From Ga0077555 sp046154645 (GTDB taxonomy: Bacteria > Pseudomonadota > Alphaproteobacteria > Rhizobiales > Hyphomicrobiaceae): a stretch of 64,000 nucleotides of DNA. The stretch is taken from assembly GCA_046154645.1 (NCBI GenBank), contig JBJXDZ010000168.1, positions 33,775-97,774 on the forward strand. The letters run 5' to 3'. This document shows positions 53,549 through 63,771 of this stretch, piece after piece. A model generated the notes under the pieces. It had not been told where the DNA came from, made no database searches, and was given only the letters and a program-made list of their open reading frames with translations. The position numbers and the translations under genes were made by a program. Position 1 is the stretch's first letter, and each line of letters starts with the position of its first letter.

Positions 53549-54061
53549 TCAAACCGCGAAGCTGGTGAACCAGAGCGTCGAGGGATAGATGCACAAGCCG
53601 CCGACGGCCAAGGCAATGCCGTATGGAATGCCGCCCGACTTGTTGTGCAAGCGCATGGCCCAATCCTGTTGCAGCAGGAAAAGCGGCGGCGCGATGCTGC
53701 GATAAAAGAGTATCGCGAATGCCAGCAGACCGCCGACCATGGCGACGTAGAGCAGATAATCGAAGAGGCGCTCGAAGCCCAGCCACAGCGATGCCGCTGC
53801 CAGCAGCTTGGCATCACCGCCGCCAAGCCAACCGCGGGCAAACATCAGGATGCCGATGACCAGCATGGTGGCGCCGGCCGCGAGGTGCCAGAGGAAGCCC
53901 TGCAAGCCCAGCGACGAGAAGGGCGCCGCGACCAGGAAGCCGATGATCAAGCCAATCGAGATGCGATTGGGGATCGTCATCGTGAACAGATCCATCGAGC
54001 CGGCGAACACCATCGCGGCCGGGAAGATCAGGAACAACGCGAACTGAAGGTACTCGGACAA
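53549..54061 (-). CDS. cpaA: Prepilin peptidase CpaA (A24 family)
   Basis: About 170 residues with five to six membrane helices. The two catalytic aspartates of type IV prepilin peptidases are D24 (GSMDLFTMTIPNRI) and D83 in the GGGDAKLLAA motif. It removes the leader of the Flp pilin and so matures it. The likely start is TTG at 54061; a GTG at 54109 is in frame but would add a charged tail before the first helix. It lies 190 bp after flp. Confidence 0.9.
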   Translation of the reverse strand: MSEYLQFALFLIFPAAMVFAGSMDLFTMTIPNRISIGLIIGFLVAAPFSSLGLQGFLWHLAAGATMLVIGILMFARGWLGGGDAKLLAAASLWLGFERLFDYLLYVAMVGGLLAFAILFYRSIAPPLFLLQQDWAMRLHNKSGGIPYGIALAVGGLCIYPSTLWFTSFAV

Positions 54062-54251
54062 GGGTCGACCCCTACGCTTGCGCCCAACCCCGGGCAAAGA
54101 CTGGTGCACCCAGTATGCCGGCGCAACACTGAAGAGAGTGTTGATGGGCCGGCCCTGGATTGCTTTGCCGGACGCCCACTCCCACGTTGCGCTTCAGCAA
54201 CCCGCCTGAGGCCAAGCGCTGCCCGCCAGCTGTCGCGCCAACAACCAGCGA

Positions 54252-54431
54252 TTACGGCGAGACGCGCTTCTGCAGACCAGCGGCGGTGTCGGAGAACGGG
54301 CCCTTGACCTCCTGGCCAACGGACTGGACCGCGGTGATGATGGCCAAGCCGATGCCGGCCGCAATCAGGGAGTATTCGATCGCCGTTGCGCCGGACTCGG
54401 ACTTGATGAAATTGCGGATCAGCTGCGACAT
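54252..54431 (-). CDS. flp: Flp family type IVb pilin
   Basis: A 59-residue prepilin, MSQLIRNFIKSESG leader followed by the mature ATAIEYSLIAAGIGLAII. The cleavage would be after G14, with the family glutamate and tyrosine at mature positions 5 and 6. It is the main subunit of the tad pilus. A ribosome site GGGAAAG precedes the ATG at 54431. A single copy is present; no second pilin or TadE/TadF/TadG minor pilin gene is visible. Confidence 0.95.
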   Translation of the reverse strand: MSQLIRNFIKSESGATAIEYSLIAAGIGLAIITAVQSVGQEVKGPFSDTAAGLQKRVSP

Positions 54432-54720
54432 GTCTTTCCCCGATTGGTGACAACGGATAACAACGCTGGGTGATGCCGGTCGACATCCACCCGCCGTGCT
54501 CAATGGCGACACTAGCGCCACAAGTGTTAATGCCGCCTAAGCGCGCTCGGGAATCACATCGTTTCGCTACGGCATGTGACAGGCTAGGTAAATGATTTCC
54601 ATCACGCCTTGCCTGATGGTGGAGAGCGGTCGTTTCGTGCCGAGGCCGGCCAACCGGCGGGCGGACGGGGCGCTTGTCGAAAGCCGCGGCGAGATGGACC
54701 GGCCATGCATGGAGGCAGAG

Positions 54721-55350
54721 ATGAGCCGTCCGGGACTGAGCTTCGGCGTGACGGGACACCGCAATTTCGGCAGCGACGATGGGCGCCTGACAGGGCTGGT
54801 GGCCACCGAGATGCGCCGCGCCATCGCCGAGTTGCAGCGCCAGGCCGACGCCAAGGGCGCCGTCGTGTCGGCGCTGGCCGAAGGTGCCGACCGCCTGGTG
54901 GCACGCGTTGGGCTCGACCAATTCGGCTTCGATCTGGTGGCCGCGCTGCCCATGCCGGTCGACGCTTACAGCCTGGATTTCGGCAACGACGCCTCGAAGG
55001 CCGAGTTCGCGGCGCTGCTCGCACGGACGACGGCTCGGGTCGATGCTCCCATCCTCTCTGCCGGGGACGGCTGGCGCCAATACACCGAAGCGCGCAATCA
55101 CCAGTACGCCTGGGCGGGTGCCTACCTGGTGACGACCTGCGACGTGCTGATTGCGCTCTGGGACGGCAAGCCGGCGCGCGGGACAGGCGGCACAGCGCAT
55201 GTGGTCGATTGGTTTCGCGACGGCCGCAGCCCGGAGCGCTATGGGCTCGGAAGCCGGCATGTGACGCCTGACGGGCCAGCCAAGGCGCGGCGGCTCATTC
55301 ACATCGTGCCCGAGAGTGGCGACGTGCGGCGGCAGGATTTCAGCACCTAA
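54721..55350 (+). CDS. SLOG-like nucleotide-binding domain protein
   Basis: A 209-residue single-domain protein. The motif GVTGHRNFG (residues 9-17) opens a Rossmann-like fold; later conserved-looking parts are SALAEGADRLVARVGL (51-65), RNHQYAWAGAYLVTTCDVLI (125-144) and LWDGKPARGTGGTAHVV (146-162), which together resemble the TGHR branch of SLOG proteins. SLOG domains bind nucleotides or NAD-derived ligands and are found next to defence nucleotidyl cyclases or DUF4231 membrane proteins, neither of which is adjacent. The ATG at 54721 has GGAGG eight bases upstream. It lies alone, divergent from the pilin gene and convergent with the monooxygenase gene. Confidence 0.7.
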   Translation: MSRPGLSFGVTGHRNFGSDDGRLTGLVATEMRRAIAELQRQADAKGAVVSALAEGADRLVARVGLDQFGFDLVAALPMPVDAYSLDFGNDASKAEFAALLARTTARVDAPILSAGDGWRQYTEARNHQYAWAGAYLVTTCDVLIALWDGKPARGTGGTAHVVDWFRDGRSPERYGLGSRHVTPDGPAKARRLIHIVPESGDVRRQDFST

Positions 55351-55364
55351 GCGAGAGCGTCGCG

Positions 55365-56552
55365 TCACGACGGCGGGCGCCAGCCGTAGAGCCAGTCATA
55401 GCTGGCCATGACGCGTTCGCCGGAGATATTGCGCAGGGTGACGTTGCGGGCCCGGGCGGCCAAGCCGCCGAGATGGAATATGCGGCCATTGCGGCGGGCG
55501 GCGGTGGCAACGCGGGCCGTGCGCGGACGGCGGGCCACCTCATGGGCGCGTAGTGCGGTGGCGATGTCCCCATGCCGGACAAGGGCGGCGGCGAGGCTGA
55601 CGGCGTCCTCGAGGCCCATGGCGCCTCCCTGGGCCAGGAAAGGCAGCGCGGGATGGGCCGCGTCGCCGATCAGCGTGAGGCCGGATGCGGACCAGCGGGG
55701 CAATGGCGGGGCGTCGAACAAGGCCCAGCGCCGCCAGTCGCGGCCTTGGGCAAGAAATGTGGTGATGGCGGAAGCGAAACCGTTGAGGCTGGCAGCGATG
55801 GCGTCCGCGGCAACAGGCTCGGACCAGCCAGCACCAGCCGCGGGCTGCCACGACTCCTGGCGAATGACGACGACGGCGATCTCGCTGCCGGCGCGGACGG
55901 GATAGTGCACGACGTGAGCGCCGGTTGCGAGCCAGACGCCGGAGCTATCGGGCTCGAGGCCCGATGGGGCGGCCCCGGCGGGGATGACCGTGCGGGCGGC
56001 GGTGCGGCCGGAAAAGATAGCGGCCTGGCCCGGTGCCACGATCGTGCGCAAGCGAGAGTGCAGGCCATCAGCGCCGATCAACAGCACTCCGGTCTGCCGG
56101 GCGCCGTCGATGCCGACCGCTTCGATGCCTGCGGCCGTCTCGACAACGCGGTCCACATCGAAGCTGGTGACGATGTCGATGAGGGGGTGGTCGCGGCAAG
56201 CCGCGAGGAGGGCTGCCTGGAGGTCGCGACGGTGCGCGACCCAATAGGGCGCGCCATGCCGGGCTTCGAGCCAGGGATCCAACGGCAACCGCTGAAGGAC
56301 GCTGCCCGTTGCCCCATCGCGCACGACAATGGCCGCGGGGGTGCCGACGTGTGGGGCGAGACGATCGGCAAGGCCCAAATGGCGGAGGACGTGAACCGCG
56401 TTGGGGCTCAATTGAATGCCGGCGCCCGACTCCGAGAAGGTCACGCGGCGTTCCAGAATGCGGCTGCTGCGACCAGTGGCGGCCAAGGCCAACGCTGCGG
56501 CCAAGCCGGAAATGCCGCCGCCGGCGATCAGGATCGGGCGGGGGTCTGACAT
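55365..56552 (-). CDS. FAD-dependent monooxygenase (salicylate hydroxylase-like)
   Basis: A 395-residue aromatic hydroxylase-type flavoprotein. The FAD motifs are IAGGGISGLAAALALAATGR at the N-terminus, the DG motif in LLIGADGLHSRLR and the GD motif in GDAAHPALPFLAQGG. Family members hydroxylate salicylate, 3-hydroxybenzoate or similar aromatics with NAD(P)H; the substrate here is unknown and no ring-cleavage gene is near. The ATG at 56552 is used; one 21 bp upstream is in frame. It lies 24 bp after the zinc-finger gene. Confidence 0.9.
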   Translation of the reverse strand: MSDPRPILIAGGGISGLAAALALAATGRSSRILERRVTFSESGAGIQLSPNAVHVLRHLGLADRLAPHVGTPAAIVVRDGATGSVLQRLPLDPWLEARHGAPYWVAHRRDLQAALLAACRDHPLIDIVTSFDVDRVVETAAGIEAVGIDGARQTGVLLIGADGLHSRLRTIVAPGQAAIFSGRTAARTVIPAGAAPSGLEPDSSGVWLATGAHVVHYPVRAGSEIAVVVIRQESWQPAAGAGWSEPVAADAIAASLNGFASAITTFLAQGRDWRRWALFDAPPLPRWSASGLTLIGDAAHPALPFLAQGGAMGLEDAVSLAAALVRHGDIATALRAHEVARRPRTARVATAARRNGRIFHLGGLAARARNVTLRNISGERVMASYDWLYGWRPPS

Positions 56553-56576
56553 TGCACGGTCTGCCAGTGGCACAGC

Positions 56577-56828
56577 TCAGGCGGCGGCGCCGGCCTCATC
56601 GACATGGCAGCCCTCGGGCTCGCTGGCGTCGGCCTCGAGACGGGCGTCGTGGACATAGAGGGTCGAGCAGTAAGGGCAAAGGATCTGGCCTTCCGCACCC
56701 ATGTCGAGGTAAACGTGAGGGTGATCAAAGGGCGCCCGGGCGCCCATGCACTGCAGCTCGCGGACGCCGACAAACACCTTCTCGACGCCGAGATCGTTGG
56801 CGAAGTGGGGCGTGGTGGTGGCGGCCAT
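56577..56828 (-). CDS. Zinc-finger (zf-CHCC) domain protein
   Basis: An 83-residue protein with the CHCC zinc pattern: C27 in VRELQCMGAR, histidines in FDHPHVYLDM, and C51 and C54 in LCPYCSTLYV. This is the fold of the complex I accessory subunit NDUFS6, and small free-standing relatives are common in alphaproteobacteria. The ATG at 56828 has AAGGA before it and gives the normal small size; a longer frame upstream is not used. It is co-oriented with the monooxygenase gene. Confidence 0.9.
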   Translation of the reverse strand: MAATTTPHFANDLGVEKVFVGVRELQCMGARAPFDHPHVYLDMGAEGQILCPYCSTLYVHDARLEADASEPEGCHVDEAGAAA

Positions 56829-56957
56829 CGGGTGGTCCTTCGTGTCGATGCGCGGCTTGACCGCGGCTACTTCGGCTGCGGTGCACCATAGCGAGGCCCA
56901 AGCCGAAGCAACAGCGGTTGCTGCGTCGCAGCCGCAGCAGCAAGGAGACATGCAGCC

Positions 56958-57710
56958 GTGCCGAGCTTTCTGTCCGACGGCGTAGAAATCGCCTACCTCG
57001 AAGAAGGTGCCGGCGACCCCATTCTGCTCATTCATGGGTTTGCCTCGAACAAGACAGTGAACTGGGTCGATACCGGCTGGGTGCGGCATCTGACCCGGCT
57101 CGGGCGGCGCGTCATCGCAATCGACAACCGCGGCCATGGCGAGTCCGCCAAGTTGTATGGCCTGGACGACTATGGCGGGCCGCGGATGGCGGAGGATTCG
57201 CGACGGCTGCTCGATCACCTGCTGATCCCGCGCGCCGACGTGATGGGCTATTCAATGGGGGCGCGGATCGGGGCGTTCCTGGCGCTGGCGCATCCGGAGC
57301 GCGTGCGCAGTCTGATTTGCGGCGGGCTCGGCGGCAACATGGTGCGACCGATGGCTGGGACATCGTCGGTGGCGGCAGCACTGGAAGCGCCGACCATCGA
57401 TGACGTGAAGATCCCGACGGCTCGCACGTTCCGCGCCTTTGCCGATTCAACCAAGAGCGACCTGAAGGCTCTGGCCACGTGCATCCGCTCTTCGCGCGAG
57501 CCGCTGACGCCGCAGATGGTGGCCGCGATCCGGTGTCCGGTGCTGGTGGCGGTGGGCAGCGATGACGTCATCGGCGGGCCCGCAGGTGATCTGGCGCGGC
57601 TGATCCCCGGTGCCGAAGCCTATGTGATTGCGGACCGCGACCACATGAAGGCGGTCGGCGACCGTGGCTACAAGGAGGCCGTCGGCGATTTCCTGAGCCG
57701 GCGGCCTTGA
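56958..57710 (+). CDS. Alpha/beta hydrolase
   Basis: A 250-residue hydrolase of the alpha/beta fold. The oxyanion-hole region is LLIHGFASNKTVNW, the nucleophile elbow GYSMGARIGAFLAL, the acid is probably in VAVGSDDVIGGP and the histidine is in IADRDHMKAVGD. It could act on esters or haloalkanes; the substrate is not assigned. It is followed 42 bp later by the thioesterase gene on the same strand. Confidence 0.9.
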   Translation: MPSFLSDGVEIAYLEEGAGDPILLIHGFASNKTVNWVDTGWVRHLTRLGRRVIAIDNRGHGESAKLYGLDDYGGPRMAEDSRRLLDHLLIPRADVMGYSMGARIGAFLALAHPERVRSLICGGLGGNMVRPMAGTSSVAAALEAPTIDDVKIPTARTFRAFADSTKSDLKALATCIRSSREPLTPQMVAAIRCPVLVAVGSDDVIGGPAGDLARLIPGAEAYVIADRDHMKAVGDRGYKEAVGDFLSRRP

Positions 57711-57752
57711 TGCGTGTAGAATTCCGCTGCGCCCCGCTCGCCAGGACAGGCC

Positions 57753-58202
57753 ATGTCGACCCTGAAAGCCGCGAACAGCCGTTTCGAAGCCGTCGTTCGC
57801 GAGAGTTTCGCGAAGCAGGGTCTGATGGGAGCCATCGGCGCCTGGCTGGTCGAGGTGCAACCCGGTAACGTGAGCATCGAATTGCCCTTCTCGGCGCGGG
57901 TCGCGCAGCAGGCCGGCTTTTTTCATGGCGCCGTGATCGGGGCCATTGCCGACAGCGCCGGGGGCTATGCAGCGCTCAGCCTGATGCCGGCGGGGCGCGA
58001 GGTGGTGACGGTGGAGTACAAGATCAATTTTCTCAAGCCGGGCAAAGGCCAGATGCTGCGTGCCGACGGCCATGTGCTGCAGAGCGGCAAGACGCTGTCG
58101 GTCGTTCGCGTCGACGTCACCGCAGTCGACGGCCGCAAGAATTCCGCCTGTGCAACGCTGCAGGCGACCATGATGTCGGTGCCGTCGGTAGGCCGGGGCT
58201 AG
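57753..58202 (+). CDS. PaaI-type acyl-CoA thioesterase (hotdog fold)
   Basis: A 149-residue hotdog-fold protein with the family's active-site segment FFHGAVIGAIADSAGGYAAL, followed by TVEYKINFLKPGKGQML and a beta strand SGKTLSVVRVDVTAVDG. It hydrolyses acyl-CoA, perhaps of phenylacetate-like or medium acyl groups. The preceding hydrolase and this gene are probably co-transcribed. It is of normal length. Confidence 0.9.
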   Translation: MSTLKAANSRFEAVVRESFAKQGLMGAIGAWLVEVQPGNVSIELPFSARVAQQAGFFHGAVIGAIADSAGGYAALSLMPAGREVVTVEYKINFLKPGKGQMLRADGHVLQSGKTLSVVRVDVTAVDGRKNSACATLQATMMSVPSVGRG

Positions 58203-58692
58203 AGGCCGCTGAGGTGGGCCTCAAGTGATGGCGTCGCGCCGGTCAAACGGTCCGGCCAAGGTGCGACGAGAAATGGCTCCCGCAACGCTGCCGGTTGGGC
58301 CCAAATGACATGCGGGGGGCTGTCAGGGGCGCCAACGACGCGAACTGCGAGAGCCAACTCAGGTACGCGATACCGTTACGCGAGAACTGGATGACGCGGA
58401 CTTGCAGCGGATACGCTCACTGCTACTCACAAGATCTACTCACTCACCACAGGCACGCAATATCTAACACATCTGGCACCCTGGATTCGCCTCAATTGTC
58501 AACTCGCCGGAGCCTGTGGATAATTTCCCTTGGCTCGGTCGTTGACCGTCGCCGCGATGCGCCGCGCTGGCCGAGGCCAACATCGGCACGATCATAAACG
58601 CCGCGTTAACCCGACGCCCCGTATGGTCGAGTTGGCTAACGACCCAACTGTCTGCGTTCAACGTCCAGCATTCTCTCCGTAAGAGGCGCAAC
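58203..58692. other. 490-bp intergenic region, no gene seen
   Basis: The stretch between the thioesterase and the outer-membrane protein shows no convincing coding frame. Bases about 58380-58520 are richer in A and T than their surroundings, which may mark the promoter region of the outer-membrane protein gene. No terminator with a T-run, tRNA or repeat of the families seen elsewhere is visible. Confidence 0.6.
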
Positions 58693-60375
58693 GTGATTCG
58701 CAGGCGGTATTTCGCTTGGCTGACAGCCGGCCTTTTGGCATCCGCCGCCATGTCGGCCGTGGCGTGGCCCCAGCAGGCCGTGGCTCAGTCGGGACAACGG
58801 CCGGCCGCGGGTCGGGAGCCTGGTCCATTCCAAACCACCGTGCGCCCGAGCGGACGGCGAAATGGGACGCCGAGCACCGAAGACGCGCCTGGCCCACTGC
58901 CCGATGCAGCACCCGGCGACCCTGACCGGACCAGCGATCCCGCGCTCGACCCCGACGACGATACGCCGCGCCGGCCAAGTGTCGGTCGCCGACCACTTGT
59001 CGACGGCGATCCAAACTGGCCCCCTCAACCTGTGGCGCCGGTCGACGGTGTGATCGATGCCCCGCAACCGGAGCAGCCGGTCGACGGCGTGGATCCATCC
59101 GTCGTCGATACGCGCACCCAGGAGGAGCTCGGCCCGTTCGAGGTGCCACCCGGCGAGCCGACACCGGACGATCCGTTTGCAACGCCGATCGAGATCGAGC
59201 CCATCCTGGATCGCCGTCCGGCGCGGCTGGCCCGCTTCGAGCCGTTCGATCCGGTCGGCATTCGACGCGGCGGCTTCATCATCTTTCCCGAGGCCGAGCT
59301 CAGCGTCGCCGCCCTGGACAACCTGTTCCGCTCGAGCAGCAACACGCGCCGCGATGTGGCGCTGGACGTGCGACCGCAGGTACGCATGGTCTCCAACTGG
59401 CGCCAGCACGCCGTGGAATTCCGCGCCTCGGGCCTGAGCACGTTCCATAATCAGTTCCCGTCCGAGGACAACCGCGGCGGCTCGCTGGAGGCGCGTGGCC
59501 GTATCGATATCTCGCGGCGCACGAACATCGAGGCCATCACCGGCTACGAGCGGTCACAGGAAGCCCGCGGCTCCATCAACGCCGCCAGCCGGCTTGGCGA
59601 TCGCGCCGACGTCGATACGCGCAAAGCCGGCCTTACCTTCAACCATCGCTTCAATCGACTCTCGATCCAATTGCGCGGCACGGTGACCGACGTCGATTAC
59701 TCCGGCACGACCAGCGAAACCGGCGTGTTCGCGACCAACAGCGAACGCGACGTGCGGACGACGGAAGTCGCGATGCGGACGCAATGGGATTTCAAGCCGA
59801 CCTTCGGCGTGTTCGGTGAGACGGCATTCAACTGGCGCGACTACGGCGGCGTGCCATCGGATGGCGTGACGCGTGAATCGCAAGGTGAGCGGGTGCGGGT
59901 CGGCGTCACGTTCGGCAACACCAGCAACCGGCTGCGCGGCGAAGTCTCGGTCGGTCACGGTCATCAGCAGTTCCAGGATTCCCGCCTGCCGGAGATCCGC
60001 GGCATCATTGTCGACGCCAATCTGGCCTGGCGAGTGTCGGGCTTGACCTCGATCCTGCTGACGGCCCGGACCGACGTCGGAGAATCAACACAAGCCGGAT
60101 CCGGCGGCGCCTTGTCGCGCACGGCGGGCCTTGAAGTGCGGCACGCGTTCCAACGCCGCCTGATCGGCACCGCCGGCTTGAAGCAGACCGTGCAGGATTA
60201 CGAAGGCGTCGAGCTGACCGAGCGCGAGCTCACCGCCTTGCTCGGTCTCGAGTACTACGTCAATCGCGAGGTGACGCTGTTCAGCCGCTATCAGCACATC
60301 GCGTTCGACTCGACCCTGGCCGGCCGCGACTATCAGACCGACGAAGTTCGCGTCGGCGTCCGGGTGCGACGCTGA
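58693..60375 (+). CDS. Outer membrane beta-barrel protein
   Basis: A 560-residue protein with a signal peptide (FAWLTAGLLASAAMSAVAWP) and a long acidic, proline-rich region from 35 to about 175. The rest is a beta-barrel: many alternating strands such as RVRVGVTFGNTSNRLRGEVS and the typical C-terminal strand DEVRVGVRVRR. It resembles the outer membrane beta-barrel family (BBP2-like) found with exopolysaccharide genes. GTG start with AGAGG upstream. Confidence 0.82.
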   Translation: MIRRRYFAWLTAGLLASAAMSAVAWPQQAVAQSGQRPAAGREPGPFQTTVRPSGRRNGTPSTEDAPGPLPDAAPGDPDRTSDPALDPDDDTPRRPSVGRRPLVDGDPNWPPQPVAPVDGVIDAPQPEQPVDGVDPSVVDTRTQEELGPFEVPPGEPTPDDPFATPIEIEPILDRRPARLARFEPFDPVGIRRGGFIIFPEAELSVAALDNLFRSSSNTRRDVALDVRPQVRMVSNWRQHAVEFRASGLSTFHNQFPSEDNRGGSLEARGRIDISRRTNIEAITGYERSQEARGSINAASRLGDRADVDTRKAGLTFNHRFNRLSIQLRGTVTDVDYSGTTSETGVFATNSERDVRTTEVAMRTQWDFKPTFGVFGETAFNWRDYGGVPSDGVTRESQGERVRVGVTFGNTSNRLRGEVSVGHGHQQFQDSRLPEIRGIIVDANLAWRVSGLTSILLTARTDVGESTQAGSGGALSRTAGLEVRHAFQRRLIGTAGLKQTVQDYEGVELTERELTALLGLEYYVNREVTLFSRYQHIAFDSTLAGRDYQTDEVRVGVRVRR

Positions 60376-60396
60376 GCCGACCCACGCCTGCGACCC

Positions 60397-61428
60397 TCAC
60401 AGGCGGCGGAGCGCCACGTTCTCGATGCGGTGGCTTGGCCCCTTGGTCAGGATGAGGCGGGCGCGCTGCCGCGTCGGCAGGATGTTCTCATCCAGGTTGC
60501 GGCGATTGATGCTGGTCCAGATTTCCAGCGCCTTGGCTTCCGCCTCTTCGTTGGTGAGGTGGGCGTAGCGATGGAAGTAGGCTGCCGGATCGCGGAAAGC
60601 GGTTTGCCGCAAGCGCATGAACCGGGCGACGTACCAGGACTGGATGACCTCCGGCGCGGCATCGATGTAGATCGAGAAGTTGAAGAAATCCGAGACGAAC
60701 GGGATCGCTTCGCCATCCTTCGGCAGGCGCGCCGGCTGCAGCACATTGAGGCCTTCGACGACCAGGATATCCGGGCGATCGACGACGATGTGCTGGCCCG
60801 GAATGATGTCGTAGTGGAAATGCGAATAAACGGGCGCGATGACATTGGATTTGCCGGACTTCACATCGCCGAGGAAATTCAGCAGGCGGGCGGTGTCGAA
60901 GCTTTCGGGGAAGCCCTTGCGGTGCATGATGCCACGCGCTTCCAATTCGCGATTGGGCCACAGGAAGCCGTCGGTGGTGACCAGATCGACGCGCGGATGA
61001 TCGGGCCAGCGCGCCAGCAGGGCCTTGAGGACGCGGGCCGTGGTGCTCTTGCCGACGGCGACGGAGCCCGCGCAACCGATGATGAAGGGTACGCGGCGCT
61101 CGGGGCGGCCGAGGAAGCGCGAGGTGACGGTGTGCAGCTCCTGCGAGGCGGCGACGTAGAGATTGAGCAGGCGCGAGAGCGGCAGGTAGACCTCCTCGAC
61201 CTCCTCGATGGACAGCTCGTCGATCAAGCCCGACAGCGTCTCGAGATCGCGCGGCACCAGTGTCATCGGCGTATCGGCGCGCAGCTTGGCCCAATGCTCG
61301 CGGGTGAAGTAGCGATAGGGCGAGTATTGGATGACCCCACGACCGTCCGGCGGCGTGCCGGCCGCTTCCAGAATATCCCGCACGACTGGTTGGCCCTTTA
61401 TTGGCTTGGCTGGATTGACGTTTTGCAC
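60397..61428 (-). CDS. coaA: Type I pantothenate kinase
   Basis: A 343-residue kinase phosphorylating pantothenate in the first committed step of coenzyme A synthesis. The P-loop is GCAGSVAVGKSTTARVLKAL, the substrate region VTTDGFLWPNRELE, and the later conserved SHFHYDIIPGQHIVVDRPDI. The GTG at 61428 (residues VQNVNPAK) is chosen because upstream frame overlaps hisE and lacks family similarity. It is slightly longer than the E. coli enzyme by an N-terminal tail. It lies 25 bp after hisE in the same direction. Confidence 0.95.
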   Translation of the reverse strand: MQNVNPAKPIKGQPVVRDILEAAGTPPDGRGVIQYSPYRYFTREHWAKLRADTPMTLVPRDLETLSGLIDELSIEEVEEVYLPLSRLLNLYVAASQELHTVTSRFLGRPERRVPFIIGCAGSVAVGKSTTARVLKALLARWPDHPRVDLVTTDGFLWPNRELEARGIMHRKGFPESFDTARLLNFLGDVKSGKSNVIAPVYSHFHYDIIPGQHIVVDRPDILVVEGLNVLQPARLPKDGEAIPFVSDFFNFSIYIDAAPEVIQSWYVARFMRLRQTAFRDPAAYFHRYAHLTNEEAEAKALEIWTSINRRNLDENILPTRQRARLILTKGPSHRIENVALRRL

Positions 61429-61453
61429 GGGGCATTCCCGATCGATTTGCAGT

Positions 61454-61789
61454 TCAATGACCGCCTGGCGCCGGCCGAGAGGCTTTCTCGGCCAGTCCTG
61501 ACTGAGCCATGCGCTGCTCGAGGACAGCGGCCACGGCTGAGAACGGCACGCCGCGTGCCTCGAGCAGCACGAGGAGATGATAGACCAGATCGGCCGCCTC
61601 CGCTGCCAATGCGGCATCGTCCTGATGCACGCCGGCAATGACGGTTTCGACGGCCTCCTCGCCGAGCTTCTTGGCGCACTTCACGGGACCGGCATCGAGC
61701 AATTGGCGCGTGTAGGATTTCGCTGCCGACTCAGTGCGCCGGGCGCCGATCGTCGCCGCCAGCCGGGTGATGGTATCGTCCGCCGCCAT
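61454..61789 (-). CDS. hisE: Phosphoribosyl-ATP diphosphatase
   Basis: A 111-residue enzyme of histidine synthesis, cleaving phosphoribosyl-ATP to phosphoribosyl-AMP. The MazG-like helical fold is shown by SAAKSYTRQLLDAGPVKCAK, KLGEEAVETVIAG and AADLVYHLLVLL, with its glutamates for magnesium. It begins at the ATG 61789. In many alphaproteobacteria it follows hisF in the his operon and precedes coaA; here no hisF is upstream. Confidence 0.95.
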   Translation of the reverse strand: MAADDTITRLAATIGARRTESAAKSYTRQLLDAGPVKCAKKLGEEAVETVIAGVHQDDAALAAEAADLVYHLLVLLEARGVPFSAVAAVLEQRMAQSGLAEKASRPAPGGH

Positions 61790-61881
61790 GGGCGCCTCGT
61801 GTTGTAGGGCCGCCGGCGCCGGGTTTGGCACGGGCGAGGCATCTCAACACACGGCACAGCCAAGGCGTCAAGGGGCGGCGG

Positions 61882-63771
<1,890 letters not shown>

